From Dyadobacter sp. CY312 (GTDB lineage Bacteria > Bacteroidota > Bacteroidia > Cytophagales > Spirosomataceae), in the NCBI RefSeq assembly GCF_021390535.1, contig NZ_JAJUXG010000001.1, positions 496,001 through 560,000 of the forward strand: DNA of 64,000 nt, read 5' to 3'. Positions 39,672 through 50,251 of this stretch are shown here, piece after piece. A program made the translations under genes and the position numbers. The notes under the pieces were generated by a model. That model saw only the letters and a program-made list of their open reading frames with translations. It was not told the DNA's origin and ran no database searches. Position 1 is the stretch's first letter. Every line of letters starts with the position of its first letter.

Positions 39672-42191
39672 ATGAATCACACAGCAATTCCGTCACTGGC
39701 TAATCAGTTTCATGAGAATAGTAACCCGTTCCGGTGGAATCGTCCGGTAAAAGGTAGTCGGGAAGCAAAACGAATTGAGGAGCCAGTAATCCTTTGGAAA
39801 AAGGAATATGAAACAAACCAGACCGCATTCTTTGATAAAATAAGGAACATAAGTGATTATATGTTACTGAATGGCAATACGTTATATAATTTCGATAACG
39901 ACAATCAGCCTTATTTGATAGATGCTGTAAAAGGCAAGTTAAATCAAAAGGAATACCATACTGCCGAGAATACATACGGGGAGCGTGGCGCAATTCCGAT
40001 CAGAGACAATCACTTCTACTACGCGTCGAAAAGTCACTTACTTGGAGAGGTCACTTCTCATCCATTTAAATTCTCCAGCAAAAATGTAAGTAATCAGTTC
40101 AGCCATGATATGATCAAAAAAAGATCAAAAACCGGTGCGAAACTTGTTACAAACCTTTTTGCTGAATTTCTTGGAGAACAAGGCGTTGATATTGGATTCG
40201 CTAAGGATCCTAAGGTCAATATGACCGGATCGAAAAAAGAGATATTCGATCGCTTGAATGAGCATGAAAAGATGGAAAACATCATTTACAAGCTACTTCA
40301 AGATATAAACTACCGACATAACTTTCTGGAATTAAGCCGCGATGCTTTCGATACCAAATTTGATGTAAATGCGGAGTTCGCGATGATCGAGGTGATTAAT
40401 GGAGATGTGAGATTCAAGCACTTGCAACCGCACCAGGTATCTTGGATTGCTTCAAAAAGGGTAAAAACACTTGAAGATGACGCAGTGATAGCTGCCTCTG
40501 CGATTGATTATTTATCATTCACAGAAATTATGAATAAGTACGGTATGCAGCTGAACACCGGGACAGGGGCCAGAGGCATATTGGATGCAATGGAAAGGAT
40601 ACGTGAGGGAGGTATGGGGTTAGGAAATTACGATCCTGATAGGAATTATTTCTCAGAATACTTCCACAGGGCGAACCGCAGTACCAGCGACATGTATGAG
40701 AATGATCCGACTTACCAGCCAGTAACTTGGAGTCGATTTAATTACATGAATTCGTGTTTTTACCCGTTTCAAAAAACGGTTGACGCTTTGAATTATTCAG
40801 TTTTGGAGCAAAAAAATTACTTCAAAATGATCGTTCCTACCAGATACGTGGTGGAATTTGACGGAAAACAAATTAACAAAACGAATTGGGAGAAGTGGCT
40901 TAAAAATGATTACAGCCGCGATCTAATCCCTTCATTTACGGAACTTGGAATTGACGAGAAAGCTCCAAAGGGTGCATTTGTTGTAGATAAACCTAAGAGT
41001 GAACTATGGGAAGCCACCAGGCTTGGCCACGGAACTTTAATAAATGTAGGTAGATATGAGTATACTCCCGAAAGAAAAGGACGCGGTTCTTATGTAGGAC
41101 TTCCCATAGTGGCACAGATCAGCTACGATAAATCATTTGCACTTGTTGGATATACTTTCGCTTACCTGACTAACATCATGTTCAATAGGGTAGAGGAAAT
41201 AACAATCGGGATTGGATTGAGTTCTGCTTTATTGATAGATACGGCATCGGGACTTGATCCAATGTCATTTATGTACAATGCCCGCAGATCAGGTGTAGCG
41301 CTGTACAATTCATCAAAAATGAATGGTGCGAGCCAGGCAGCTTCCAAGCATTTGGATATTCTCAAACTTGGAAACAACATAGAGGAAGTCCAGAACATCA
41401 TGGCCATGATTGGAATGATGAAGATGCTGTACGAAAACATGATCGGTTCATCACCGCAAGCTCAGGGGGTAGCACAGAAGTATTCTGGTGCCAAAGAAAC
41501 ACAATTGAACATTGCCAATCAGAGCTTATTGAAGCAAATGAAGTTCTGGGAGCATTCTCTGTTTATGAACCAGGTGCTTCAACGCTGTGCGGATGTTGCC
41601 AAATTCGTTTTTGCACGTGAGGATATTATCAACGTAACTCTTTCGAACGGTGAGAAGGAATTGCTTCGATTGAGTCCGGACTTGATCCTTGCTGATTTTG
41701 ACATCTTCCTGGAATCTGGAATTGATCTTGCAAATAAGAAGAACAAGATTGATCAGGCTGTAACCTCAGTTTTGGCTTCTGGCGGTATAGATATGATTGA
41801 ACCTTTGATCAACATTTTGATCACTGACAATCCGAATGAAGCCATGGCGATATTCCGTGAAAACAAAGAACGGATCGGCGTAATGATGGCTAAACAGCAG
41901 GAGGCTCAACAGGCTGCACAACAACAGGCTGCACAGTTTGAAGCTCAGAAAATGCAGGTGCCAATTGCCGTTCAGGAAACCAGAAACCAGGGTATGATTG
42001 AAGTTAAGAGAATGGATATGCAAGAGCGAGCCAGCTCTGAGGACCACAAGGGAAATCTTTCTGACATCAAATACAACCAGCAAATGGAAGAAAAATTCGT
42101 CAACCATGATCTCATAATGGATCAGGAAACTCATAAGGCTTCTTTGCAGGAAAGAATAGCTCAGGAATTTGAACGTCAACCTGAACGATAA
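39672..42191 (+). CDS. Portal protein (Crassvirales-like)
   Basis: 839 aa from the ATG at 39672. The N-terminal part has the pattern seen in crAss-like portals (ISDYMLLNGNTLY ... SHLLGEVTSHPFKF). The C-terminal 100 residues are Gln-rich coiled coil (KQQEAQQAAQQQAAQFEAQK), the usual portal barrel/tail region. It would form the dodecameric DNA gate at a capsid vertex. No terminase gene lies upstream, which is unusual. First gene of the late operon. Confidence 0.75.
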   Translation: MNHTAIPSLANQFHENSNPFRWNRPVKGSREAKRIEEPVILWKKEYETNQTAFFDKIRNISDYMLLNGNTLYNFDNDNQPYLIDAVKGKLNQKEYHTAENTYGERGAIPIRDNHFYYASKSHLLGEVTSHPFKFSSKNVSNQFSHDMIKKRSKTGAKLVTNLFAEFLGEQGVDIGFAKDPKVNMTGSKKEIFDRLNEHEKMENIIYKLLQDINYRHNFLELSRDAFDTKFDVNAEFAMIEVINGDVRFKHLQPHQVSWIASKRVKTLEDDAVIAASAIDYLSFTEIMNKYGMQLNTGTGARGILDAMERIREGGMGLGNYDPDRNYFSEYFHRANRSTSDMYENDPTYQPVTWSRFNYMNSCFYPFQKTVDALNYSVLEQKNYFKMIVPTRYVVEFDGKQINKTNWEKWLKNDYSRDLIPSFTELGIDEKAPKGAFVVDKPKSELWEATRLGHGTLINVGRYEYTPERKGRGSYVGLPIVAQISYDKSFALVGYTFAYLTNIMFNRVEEITIGIGLSSALLIDTASGLDPMSFMYNARRSGVALYNSSKMNGASQAASKHLDILKLGNNIEEVQNIMAMIGMMKMLYENMIGSSPQAQGVAQKYSGAKETQLNIANQSLLKQMKFWEHSLFMNQVLQRCADVAKFVFAREDIINVTLSNGEKELLRLSPDLILADFDIFLESGIDLANKKNKIDQAVTSVLASGGIDMIEPLINILITDNPNEAMAIFRENKERIGVMMAKQQEAQQAAQQQAAQFEAQKMQVPIAVQETRNQGMIEVKRMDMQERASSEDHKGNLSDIKYNQQMEEKFVNHDLIMDQETHKASLQERIAQEFERQPER

Positions 42192-42364
42192 TGGCAAAGT
42201 CATACCGAAGATTTTCCAATAAAAGAGGTACAAAGAAACCTGAGACAGATCCATCTCTTCCGGTGCTGGATTCGGAAAAGTCGGATGCTCTATGGCTGAA
42301 ACTTCAAGATCAGCAGGATATGCCGTCAATTGAGGATTTTTTTGAGGGACCCAAAAATTATTAA
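42191..42364 (+). CDS. Small basic protein between portal and structural genes
   Basis: 57 aa (MAKSYRRFSNKRGTKKPETD). Its ATG overlaps the portal stop (TAATG), and the next gene starts 2 nt after its stop. Possibly a minor head protein; function unknown. Confidence 0.65.
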   Translation: MAKSYRRFSNKRGTKKPETDPSLPVLDSEKSDALWLKLQDQQDMPSIEDFFEGPKNY

Positions 42365-42366
42365 TT

Positions 42367-42972
42367 ATGAAGATTGCTATAAATCCAGATACCGGAATAT
42401 CCATGTTCGCACTGGACCAAATGTTAATGGTCAGGGAGCTACGGGAATGTTATAAGCATTATGGAATCCATGGACTTCACTATACTGTATTGTTTGGCTG
42501 GGATGGTAGTCCTTACAAGAACGAACTGGATCTGGAACTACGAGACAAGTTTGTATACGACGATGTCTATTCAGATGATTTGTACGATCTGAGTAAAGGG
42601 AAGTTCGTAGATAATAAAAAGTCACGGCACCGGGATATGTATAAAAATCCCTTCATCATGGCAGCAATAAAGACAATTAATGCACTTGCCAAGGTACCTC
42701 AATTGGAATTGCACAGCTATTATGAAGAACAAATTGCCGAGCTAAAGATACAGGCAAATATTTCATGGAAAACCGGTAACACGAGTGAATTGAAAGCGCA
42801 GGCACAAGCCCAAAACCTTTTGCTTGCTAACATTAAAACACTTCAAAAAAACCAGAAAGAAATTGCAGATGAAATTGCCAGCACGATGAAAGTCCAGGTT
42901 GTGGCTTCACTCAATGATTTTATAATGAATAAGGACGGAGGTATCGGTTTAGAAGAAGAAGACGAAGATTAA
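42367..42972 (+). CDS. Putative structural or assembly protein
   Basis: 201 aa. The N-terminal 110 residues are unassigned, the C-terminal half is coiled coil (LKAQAQAQNLLLANIKTLQKNQKEIADE) and the end is acidic (GLEEEDED). Position after the portal suggests scaffold or head-completion protein; not recognised. Confidence 0.55.
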   Translation: MKIAINPDTGISMFALDQMLMVRELRECYKHYGIHGLHYTVLFGWDGSPYKNELDLELRDKFVYDDVYSDDLYDLSKGKFVDNKKSRHRDMYKNPFIMAAIKTINALAKVPQLELHSYYEEQIAELKIQANISWKTGNTSELKAQAQAQNLLLANIKTLQKNQKEIADEIASTMKVQVVASLNDFIMNKDGGIGLEEEDED

Positions 42973-42973
42973 T

Positions 42974-43693
42974 ATGTCAATACGTAGATATCCAACGGTA
43001 AGTAAAGGCTCACTTCGCGCGCTTGCGTATGAGATAAAGAATGAAATGTCCGGTGGTATCACAACCGACGACAACGTATATCCAATCCGGCTCATTGAAA
43101 GTGAGATTAAGCACCAGTATGGATTGGCTCAATGGGAGGAAGATAAATTGAACATGGCATTGGGTATTGAGCCAAATGCGCAGCGTGTTCAGATTTTCCC
43201 GTGTATTCCATTGAAGGATAATACTGATTTCTATTGCAAGTGTACAAAAACCGGAGGGAAGTTTAAGAAAGCGACACTTCCCAAAATGATGGAATGGCGC
43301 GGCCAGAGTTACATCAAGTATGTTGGTAACACAGATATGGACTTACCCTTCACTACTACAAATAACATACAGGAGATCAATGCCACTGATAGCGTGCTCA
43401 CAAAGCCAAGTTATTTCCTTTCTGGAAACAACCTGTACGTCAGACTTCCGACCGACTATAAGGCAATGTGTGAAATCACTGTGATGGGTATTCCTGAAAG
43501 TCCAACCAACTCAAATGGACTTTGTTTCGATGTGTGGAATGCTGAATGGAATGTGGCAGAATACATGAAATCCATAATAAAAGCAAAAGTGAAACAACAG
43601 TTCACGCCTTTACTTTTGAACACAACACAAATGAGGGATTTGCGAGGAAATTCCCAAGATGGAAACCAGTTTGTAACAACACAAACCCCTTAA
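42974..43693 (+). CDS. Neck/ring-like structural protein
   Basis: 239 aa. A helical N-terminus (IRLIESEIKHQYGLAQWEEDKLNMALG) precedes a beta-rich middle. Size and gene order fit the ring proteins of crAss-like podoviruses, which join portal and tail. Assignment rests on context as much as sequence. Confidence 0.5.
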   Translation: MSIRRYPTVSKGSLRALAYEIKNEMSGGITTDDNVYPIRLIESEIKHQYGLAQWEEDKLNMALGIEPNAQRVQIFPCIPLKDNTDFYCKCTKTGGKFKKATLPKMMEWRGQSYIKYVGNTDMDLPFTTTNNIQEINATDSVLTKPSYFLSGNNLYVRLPTDYKAMCEITVMGIPESPTNSNGLCFDVWNAEWNVAEYMKSIIKAKVKQQFTPLLLNTTQMRDLRGNSQDGNQFVTTQTP

Positions 43694-43696
43694 TAA

Positions 43697-44287
43697 ATGC
43701 AAGCGTACAGTATTGACTACCTATTAGCTGAGGTTAATAAAGTTATCCAAAAAGCGTCGGCAGAGGAGATAAGACTTTCTGTGATGCAGCAGGTTCGGTA
43801 CGTGTTCCGAAAAATCGGTTACGATCTGATTTGTGAGTATCGAGATGATATTGAAATTGAGGTAAGGGATGGAAAATACCGAATTCCTTCCGAAGTGGTG
43901 GAGGTGCTGGATGTTTCTCAATCACCAGGAATATTCACTCATGGATTCAGATTAAGGCACGGTCAGAGAATGAACAATAGTCTGGCATTTTATAAATCAC
44001 CTTTTGAATTGAAGTTTCCACGGTTTCCGAACGGGACTTTGTATATGGCAGCATACATGTTTTACAAAGACGAGGATGGTGAATTGATGATTCCTGAGGT
44101 GATCTACAAATCCTGTTATGATCATGCAATATACGAGGGAATAAACGTCCTGAATAACCCACAACACCCACGTTGGCAGGAGCGTCCGATCATGAAGCAG
44201 ATCGCAGACATGTCAATATTTGAAGCAAGAGGAATGGCCAATGAGTATGGCGCCGCAGATTATAGAACCTTAAGAAGAGTATTGTAA
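43697..44287 (+). CDS. Neck/ring-like or adaptor protein
   Basis: 196 aa. Helical N-terminus, then YRIPSEVVEVLDV and a C-terminal helical bundle (EARGMANEYGAADYRTLRR), as in head-tail connector/ring proteins. Its stop overlaps the start of the 1360-aa gene. Confidence 0.55.
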   Translation: MQAYSIDYLLAEVNKVIQKASAEEIRLSVMQQVRYVFRKIGYDLICEYRDDIEIEVRDGKYRIPSEVVEVLDVSQSPGIFTHGFRLRHGQRMNNSLAFYKSPFELKFPRFPNGTLYMAAYMFYKDEDGELMIPEVIYKSCYDHAIYEGINVLNNPQHPRWQERPIMKQIADMSIFEARGMANEYGAADYRTLRRVL

Positions 44288-47200
44288 TGTCACAAAAGCA
44301 AGTATTCACGAATACATTTCTGGGTGGAATGAAAGGTGATATGGATCGCCACATTCAGCAAAATAGCACCTATCGATTTGCGATTTCCGCTAGATTGCTA
44401 TGGAACAGCACCAATGATCCATCAAAAACCCTGGAAGAAAATGTCAAAAACGGAGTTTCTTTGGCAATCGTAAATGCGCGCGGAAACCGTTTTGAAATCG
44501 CTCTTTGCGACGGATACAAATTGATTGGATCAATTAATTCCAATGAAGGCACTTTGATGCTTCTTACCAATGGTATTAATAGTGAAATTGGCATTTTTGA
44601 TCTAAATGACAATATTTTTGGCGCAAATCATGTAAAATACACCACGTTATTCAATGATAGATTTGATCCGAATGGTGATAAGCTGAATTTCAAGCAGAGA
44701 TATTATGCCCATGGATTCTATGTTTACGAAAATGAATTCACACGCAGGTTTTACTGGACCGATGGACACAACCAGAAACGGGTGATAAACCTTGCTTTAT
44801 TCTTCGATAAACAAGCAAAACCCATTCATAAGCAGGGATGTGACGCAATTTCTGTTTATCCGAAATCAATGTCAGTTCATGCCTTTGATGAACGCATGGA
44901 TCTTGTTTTTCCAAGATTGAAATTTCAGGAAAGAATTGTAGGAAGATGCAAGTCCGGGCAATACCAGTTGGTTATCAAATATCTTTCAGATAATAGTCAC
45001 TCTTCTGTTTGGAGTCCAGATTCAAGATCGGTATTTGTAACTGACCAAAAAATGGACGGTTCTGTGGTTACTGCTGGCATTACTTATGATGAAATAGTTG
45101 GATACCAGAGCAATCACCACAACCGAACTATGGGAGAATCCAACATCATGACAGATGAAGGACTCCGCTGGCAGCTAACGGGAATCGACACCCGTTGGGA
45201 TAAGATTGTTGTGGGTTACATTTATCATACTACATCAATAGCTTTTCAGGAGGCAACCGAATATAAAACCTTAGATATTACCGGATCGGAAATGACCGTT
45301 GATATAATTGGCCATACGGGCACTGCAATCACAAAGGCAGAATTAAATCAGCGCTTTGAAACGCAAATGTCTGTTGGTACCATTGCGCAGCAGGAGAACC
45401 GTATGTGGGATGGAAACATTGAGTTGCTGCCAGATATGACTTTGGATTTGTCCCAAGTGAAGGTGAAACCGATTGCACGATACTACAATCCAGACAGTAC
45501 GAGGGAGCCAAAATTTACGGCAAAATTCAATCCGGTTTCTGGGAGAGATGATAACGATCCAATTACTAATTCTACCACAGAGATACCTAGCTTCACTTTA
45601 AGCAACTTTACCGGAGATAACGAGACTTACGGAGCAGGAGTAAAAAAGGATTACGTCAACTACAAAGGGCAGCTCTTTAACTTTCTTTACAAAGGTTTTT
45701 TTCGAGGCGAAACTCAGCCATTTGCTCTTGTTGTAATTGATCGAAAAGGTAATCCATTGTTTGCTCAGCATATTACGGATTACACGTTTCCAAACCAGTA
45801 TGATACGAAAGATCCGGAAGGAAATGTAACAGACTGGACATTGAGCCGGCAAAATCCAGATGGGAGTTTCGATCTTCGGATTATGGGAGCTATGCTCTCA
45901 AACATAAGTTTACCGAGTAAAATTCTTTATGATAAGTTCGGTAAGTTGAATGTGTCTGGATTTATGATTGTACGTACTGAACGAATTAAAAGAATCGCTA
46001 ATCAGGGGTTGATATTCAACTGTAATATAAGCCCAAACGGTTCTACGGTGACACAAAATGACGCTTATGTTCATCCTATGATATTTTGGAATAACAATTA
46101 CAGCGTAAATCCTACTCCATTAGATATACCAGACGCTCATCGATATTTCGCTGGAATTGATGGATCGACTTATTTACAAAACAAGGAACATCATTTATCA
46201 TGGCCAGCGTTTAGCGCAGGATCCTTCTTCAATTACCACAGCCCGGACATCCTAATAGAAGAAAAATTATCAGAAGAATTAACCAAGGGTAAATTTGAAA
46301 AGGTTGGGTTTGTTCATAAAGCATATTCCGAGACAGTTGATATATTTTCAAGTCACCATTACAGTAAGTTATACAAGACATCGCCGATTGACTTTGCTGA
46401 CGAGATGGTAAAAATAAAGAATTCGCGTGCGAAAATCGGTTCTCAATCACGAATTAAACTGGCTATGATTCATGATCAGAGTTCTGTTCATATTTATCCA
46501 AAATTTGATCCAGAGACTTCTGATCAGAATGATTACAGAGTTCACGTACAGGCATTCTTTCCTCATAATGGACTAGGTTCACAAGGTCAATGGAAAGCAA
46601 CTCAGCAACCAAATTCCGTTATCCTGAAACTAATGGATTGGAAATTGGTGGATTCCATTGAAAGCCCGAATTCAAAAGCAAGTTTCTCTATTGTCAACTG
46701 GAAAGTAACACCTGATGTTTACTACACCGATAATGATGAAAGTTCACTTGAAAAGAGAAGGTATTTCTCAACCGGACACTTTCAGCCGATTACCGAAGAG
46801 ATTCTGAACAAAGCTGCTAAGACTTTCAATGCAAACGGAACCGTTAAGGATTACGTTTTTAATAATATTGAAGTTTGGGGAGGAGATTGCTACAACACAC
46901 TTTTTGACTTTACGAGGCTATACCCTGATTATCAAAATTGCGTTCAGTTCAGTAATGCCTATCCTGATTACTCAGTATCTCTTATTGCTCCGATTGAGTC
47001 AAAATACAATCTTTCTTTACTCTACGGTAGAAAGTTTGCAGCTAATGCTGTGATGCCAATGCGAACTTCATGTACAGGAGAAAACAAGCACTTATCTAAT
47101 GGGATCAAACCGATTCAGCCAGAGGATTGGTCCTACAACGAAGTACTTTTATTGCAAGAAACCGCCAAATTTTATACACCTAAACCTGCGGACGTTAAGA

Positions 47201-48369
47201 TCGTAACCAGTCGACCAAGTACGATTTGGTGGTCACCTAAGAAGGTTTATGGTGAGCTGGAAGATTCCTACCGGCAACGTCTTGTGTATGATTACGGTGA
47301 TGCGATAGGAGAACATGGCTCAATCCAGAGATTTGTTCAGGCTTTCAATTACCTGTATTGTATTCAGGAAAGTGGTTTTGGGCTTCTGCAAACAAATCTG
47401 AAAACTATGATCCCTTCCGATACGGGAGATATTTTTGTAAAGAGCGCGGACGTGTTCTCTGGCGTTCAATACTATTCCAAAACCTACGGTACTCAACATC
47501 CAAACAGCGCTTGGGCCCGAGAGAACCAGCTTGGTTTTACCGATGCCAGAAATGGTAAGATTCTTGTATTCTCACAGGCTGGATTGAAAAAGGAAAGCGA
47601 AGAAGACGGATTGAACGATCCGATCATGGCCAAAACCATTTACTTCGACAGAAGCATTGAACACGATCCTGAAAATGGAATTTTTGTGGATATTGTGGCT
47701 GCCGTTGATAAAGAGAATGAAGATGTGCTAATCACGTTCCACCACCAGATCCCAATGCAGGTGCCAGGAAATATCGATGATCGTATCAATGAATTAAAAT
47801 CGTTCACAATTCATTACAATCTCAATCAAAACCTCTTTCATGGATTTCAACCTTTTACTCCTTATATTTACTTCAACAATGGTCGTTACTTGCTTAGTAC
47901 CAGACCGGAAGTAGGAAAAGAAAATCAGGTTTACATCCACAACCACGGTAAGTATGGACAATGGTACGAACAGTATCATCCAACTAGAATTATAATTGAA
48001 GTTAACCCTCAACCGAATGCTGAGAAGGTGTACGACAATGCTGTTATCAATGTAAACGAAGAAGGTTTCAGAAGAATATCTGAAATTATTGGCAAATGCA
48101 AAGAGAATTCGCACAATCTAATTCTCACTGAAAAGGTATCCGGCGCGCTTGTTTATCCAGATGATCGTGCTGATTACAGAGAGAGTAGTTTAAAACTACC
48201 ATTGCATGAATACGATTGGGAAGGTTTAAAGGAAAGGCTAAGAGGCAAAGTTCTCAGGCTGGAAATTGTCATAGATAATTCTCAGCAGGATATAGATGGT
48301 ATTGACCAACAGGTGGCTATAACAAGTATCGATACCCTGTTCCGACTTTCACATCATATCCAGTACTGA
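44287..48369 (+). CDS. Tail stabilisation/muzzle-like protein
   Basis: 1360 aa, beta-rich. The N-terminus FTNTFLGGMKGDMDRHIQQNSTYRF matches the F-x-G-G-M-x-D-x-D pattern followed by Y/F-R-x-A-x-N/S-A-R that opens the stabilisation (muzzle) proteins of crAss-like phages. It would form the distal tail tube or plug. Its length is at the upper end for such proteins. Confidence 0.65.
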   Translation: MSQKQVFTNTFLGGMKGDMDRHIQQNSTYRFAISARLLWNSTNDPSKTLEENVKNGVSLAIVNARGNRFEIALCDGYKLIGSINSNEGTLMLLTNGINSEIGIFDLNDNIFGANHVKYTTLFNDRFDPNGDKLNFKQRYYAHGFYVYENEFTRRFYWTDGHNQKRVINLALFFDKQAKPIHKQGCDAISVYPKSMSVHAFDERMDLVFPRLKFQERIVGRCKSGQYQLVIKYLSDNSHSSVWSPDSRSVFVTDQKMDGSVVTAGITYDEIVGYQSNHHNRTMGESNIMTDEGLRWQLTGIDTRWDKIVVGYIYHTTSIAFQEATEYKTLDITGSEMTVDIIGHTGTAITKAELNQRFETQMSVGTIAQQENRMWDGNIELLPDMTLDLSQVKVKPIARYYNPDSTREPKFTAKFNPVSGRDDNDPITNSTTEIPSFTLSNFTGDNETYGAGVKKDYVNYKGQLFNFLYKGFFRGETQPFALVVIDRKGNPLFAQHITDYTFPNQYDTKDPEGNVTDWTLSRQNPDGSFDLRIMGAMLSNISLPSKILYDKFGKLNVSGFMIVRTERIKRIANQGLIFNCNISPNGSTVTQNDAYVHPMIFWNNNYSVNPTPLDIPDAHRYFAGIDGSTYLQNKEHHLSWPAFSAGSFFNYHSPDILIEEKLSEELTKGKFEKVGFVHKAYSETVDIFSSHHYSKLYKTSPIDFADEMVKIKNSRAKIGSQSRIKLAMIHDQSSVHIYPKFDPETSDQNDYRVHVQAFFPHNGLGSQGQWKATQQPNSVILKLMDWKLVDSIESPNSKASFSIVNWKVTPDVYYTDNDESSLEKRRYFSTGHFQPITEEILNKAAKTFNANGTVKDYVFNNIEVWGGDCYNTLFDFTRLYPDYQNCVQFSNAYPDYSVSLIAPIESKYNLSLLYGRKFAANAVMPMRTSCTGENKHLSNGIKPIQPEDWSYNEVLLLQETAKFYTPKPADVKIVTSRPSTIWWSPKKVYGELEDSYRQRLVYDYGDAIGEHGSIQRFVQAFNYLYCIQESGFGLLQTNLKTMIPSDTGDIFVKSADVFSGVQYYSKTYGTQHPNSAWARENQLGFTDARNGKILVFSQAGLKKESEEDGLNDPIMAKTIYFDRSIEHDPENGIFVDIVAAVDKENEDVLITFHHQIPMQVPGNIDDRINELKSFTIHYNLNQNLFHGFQPFTPYIYFNNGRYLLSTRPEVGKENQVYIHNHGKYGQWYEQYHPTRIIIEVNPQPNAEKVYDNAVINVNEEGFRRISEIIGKCKENSHNLILTEKVSGALVYPDDRADYRESSLKLPLHEYDWEGLKERLRGKVLRLEIVIDNSQQDIDGIDQQVAITSIDTLFRLSHHIQY

Positions 48370-48421
48370 TAAAAACCAACAAGCGTATAATGCAAGGCGT
48401 TAGAAAATTAATGAAATAAAA

Positions 48422-50251
48422 ATGGCACTTTTCAATACACAGATTTACAACTCACCAATGCAACCAAAGCCTCGAACCTTTGAATCTAATTGGTGGGGTA
48501 AAACTAAGCTCGCTATAAGTGGAGCCAATTCTGATGGAACGTCTAATACCTGGGGTAAAGTAGCAGATATAGGTTTACCAGTTGTTCTTGGTGCTGTTGC
48601 AGGATGGTTTACGAATGGGTTAGCAACAGGCCTTGGAGTAAAAGCAGGAAATTTGATAAATACCGGACTAAATTCGTGGGGTGATAAAATCATGAATGGA
48701 ACTGATACACAGTCATTTTACAGACAAACTACGAATTCCGAGCAACGAAACGATGGCGTAGTTAACGCTTTGGGGAATGTCGCAGGTACTATTGCTGGAA
48801 TGGTTGGTCAGGCAAATGGAGTAGAATTTGATAAAAATAGTACATTGGGGAAGATATTCGGATTCGCTAATAATTCTCAAAATAGCCAATTTCCTGTAAT
48901 TGATCAAAGAACTAAAGCTAATTTCCCAAACTCAGATTTTAATAACTATTCGAGAGGGAGATATTTGAATGAGGCTGGTAATTCGATTTTATCAAAAGAT
49001 AGTTCAATGACCGGACAAATAGGGGATGGTATCTTCTCTCTGGGTGACAAATCTTCAAAAAAGGGATTACCTTCTACGATACCTTATAATATTTTCAGTC
49101 AGAATAGCGGAGCAGCATACAGCCAAATGTTCGCAAATGGTGGTGAACCTACGGCAGCTTGGCGTGATTTTGTTTCTAAGGATGAAGCGAAGGTGAGAAA
49201 CTTTTTAAATTTTGAAACTGAGCAAAACAGCGCAAGTCGGGTAATGCAACCAGATGCCACAAGGGTTGCAGCACCTTCACGGAACGTGGCCGGCGTGATG
49301 GGTAAGTCTGGTGAAGCTTACCAGTACCTCACTAAAAACAAAGGACTGACCCCAACTGTTGCCGCTGCGTTTTTGGGGAATCTGATGCAAGAATCCGGAC
49401 TGGATCCTTCCAAGGTTCACGATAATGGAACCGGCTATGGAATTGCAGGATGGAGAGATCCTACACCTGGTAAGGGTAGAAAAACTGCTCTTTTCAATTA
49501 CATGAAAACACACGGAAAGCCGGTGGATGATTTGTTTGGTCAGCTTGACTTTCTTGTTGATGAAGCAAACCAGAGAAAGGATATTCAGAGAGCTTCACAA
49601 TTCTCTACACCTGAAGAGGCCAGTTCTATACTCAGTCAATATTATTTCAGACCATTAAAATCGGCAGCAAACAATGCGGGAAGAGCTGCCAATTCAGTCA
49701 ACATTTTAAAACAAAACAATACTATGGCAACCAAGAAATTTAGAAAGGGTGGCGTTTCTACCCCTTATGTTTTCTTCGAAGGTGGTGGACAGTCGGCACC
49801 AGCAGAAGTTTTCGGCGATCGGGAAGTGAACGCAATCCGAGAATTTTATCAATTGGATAACAACGAGACTGTAAATAGCTTAAATTTTAATATGATCGTT
49901 GGTGCTGGATTGCACGGTATGCTGCCAATCAGTCCAGATGCATTCAAAGGATCAGCACGCGAAGGATTGCTTGCCAAAATAAATAGTAAGGCTACTTTTT
50001 CAGGATCAGGATATGGCTCTGGTGATGCTAAGGTTGTAGGTAAAACCAGAGTAGGAGCATTCTACAACAGTGTTCCAAGTGTTAATCCAGAAGGTTTTAC
50101 TGTTCAGAAAAATAAAGGAACTCTACTTGATCCAGGCAAGGGAACATCTGTTACTTTCCCAAAGAAAAAACCTGTGAAAAATATCAGTCCTTTCGTTTTC
50201 TTCAAAAGTGGCGGACAATCAACTAATCCGGATTTAACTGGAAAAAAGTAA
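48422..50251 (+). CDS. Virion-associated lysozyme protein, zero-frame product
   Basis: 609 aa. A Gly/Asn-rich N-terminus leads to a phage-tail-lysozyme-type domain (about 290-430: GEAYQYLTKNKGLTPTVAAA, then NLMQESGLDPS with the likely catalytic Glu, and GYGIAGW). Short motifs recur: FANGGEP (about 236), FFEGGGQS (about 451) and FFKSGGQS (about 593). It would cut peptidoglycan during DNA entry. The gene stops at a UAA inside a -1 frameshift signal, so part of the product should continue into the next frame (total 1415 aa). Confidence 0.8.
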   Translation: MALFNTQIYNSPMQPKPRTFESNWWGKTKLAISGANSDGTSNTWGKVADIGLPVVLGAVAGWFTNGLATGLGVKAGNLINTGLNSWGDKIMNGTDTQSFYRQTTNSEQRNDGVVNALGNVAGTIAGMVGQANGVEFDKNSTLGKIFGFANNSQNSQFPVIDQRTKANFPNSDFNNYSRGRYLNEAGNSILSKDSSMTGQIGDGIFSLGDKSSKKGLPSTIPYNIFSQNSGAAYSQMFANGGEPTAAWRDFVSKDEAKVRNFLNFETEQNSASRVMQPDATRVAAPSRNVAGVMGKSGEAYQYLTKNKGLTPTVAAAFLGNLMQESGLDPSKVHDNGTGYGIAGWRDPTPGKGRKTALFNYMKTHGKPVDDLFGQLDFLVDEANQRKDIQRASQFSTPEEASSILSQYYFRPLKSAANNAGRAANSVNILKQNNTMATKKFRKGGVSTPYVFFEGGGQSAPAEVFGDREVNAIREFYQLDNNETVNSLNFNMIVGAGLHGMLPISPDAFKGSAREGLLAKINSKATFSGSGYGSGDAKVVGKTRVGAFYNSVPSVNPEGFTVQKNKGTLLDPGKGTSVTFPKKKPVKNISPFVFFKSGGQSTNPDLTGKK

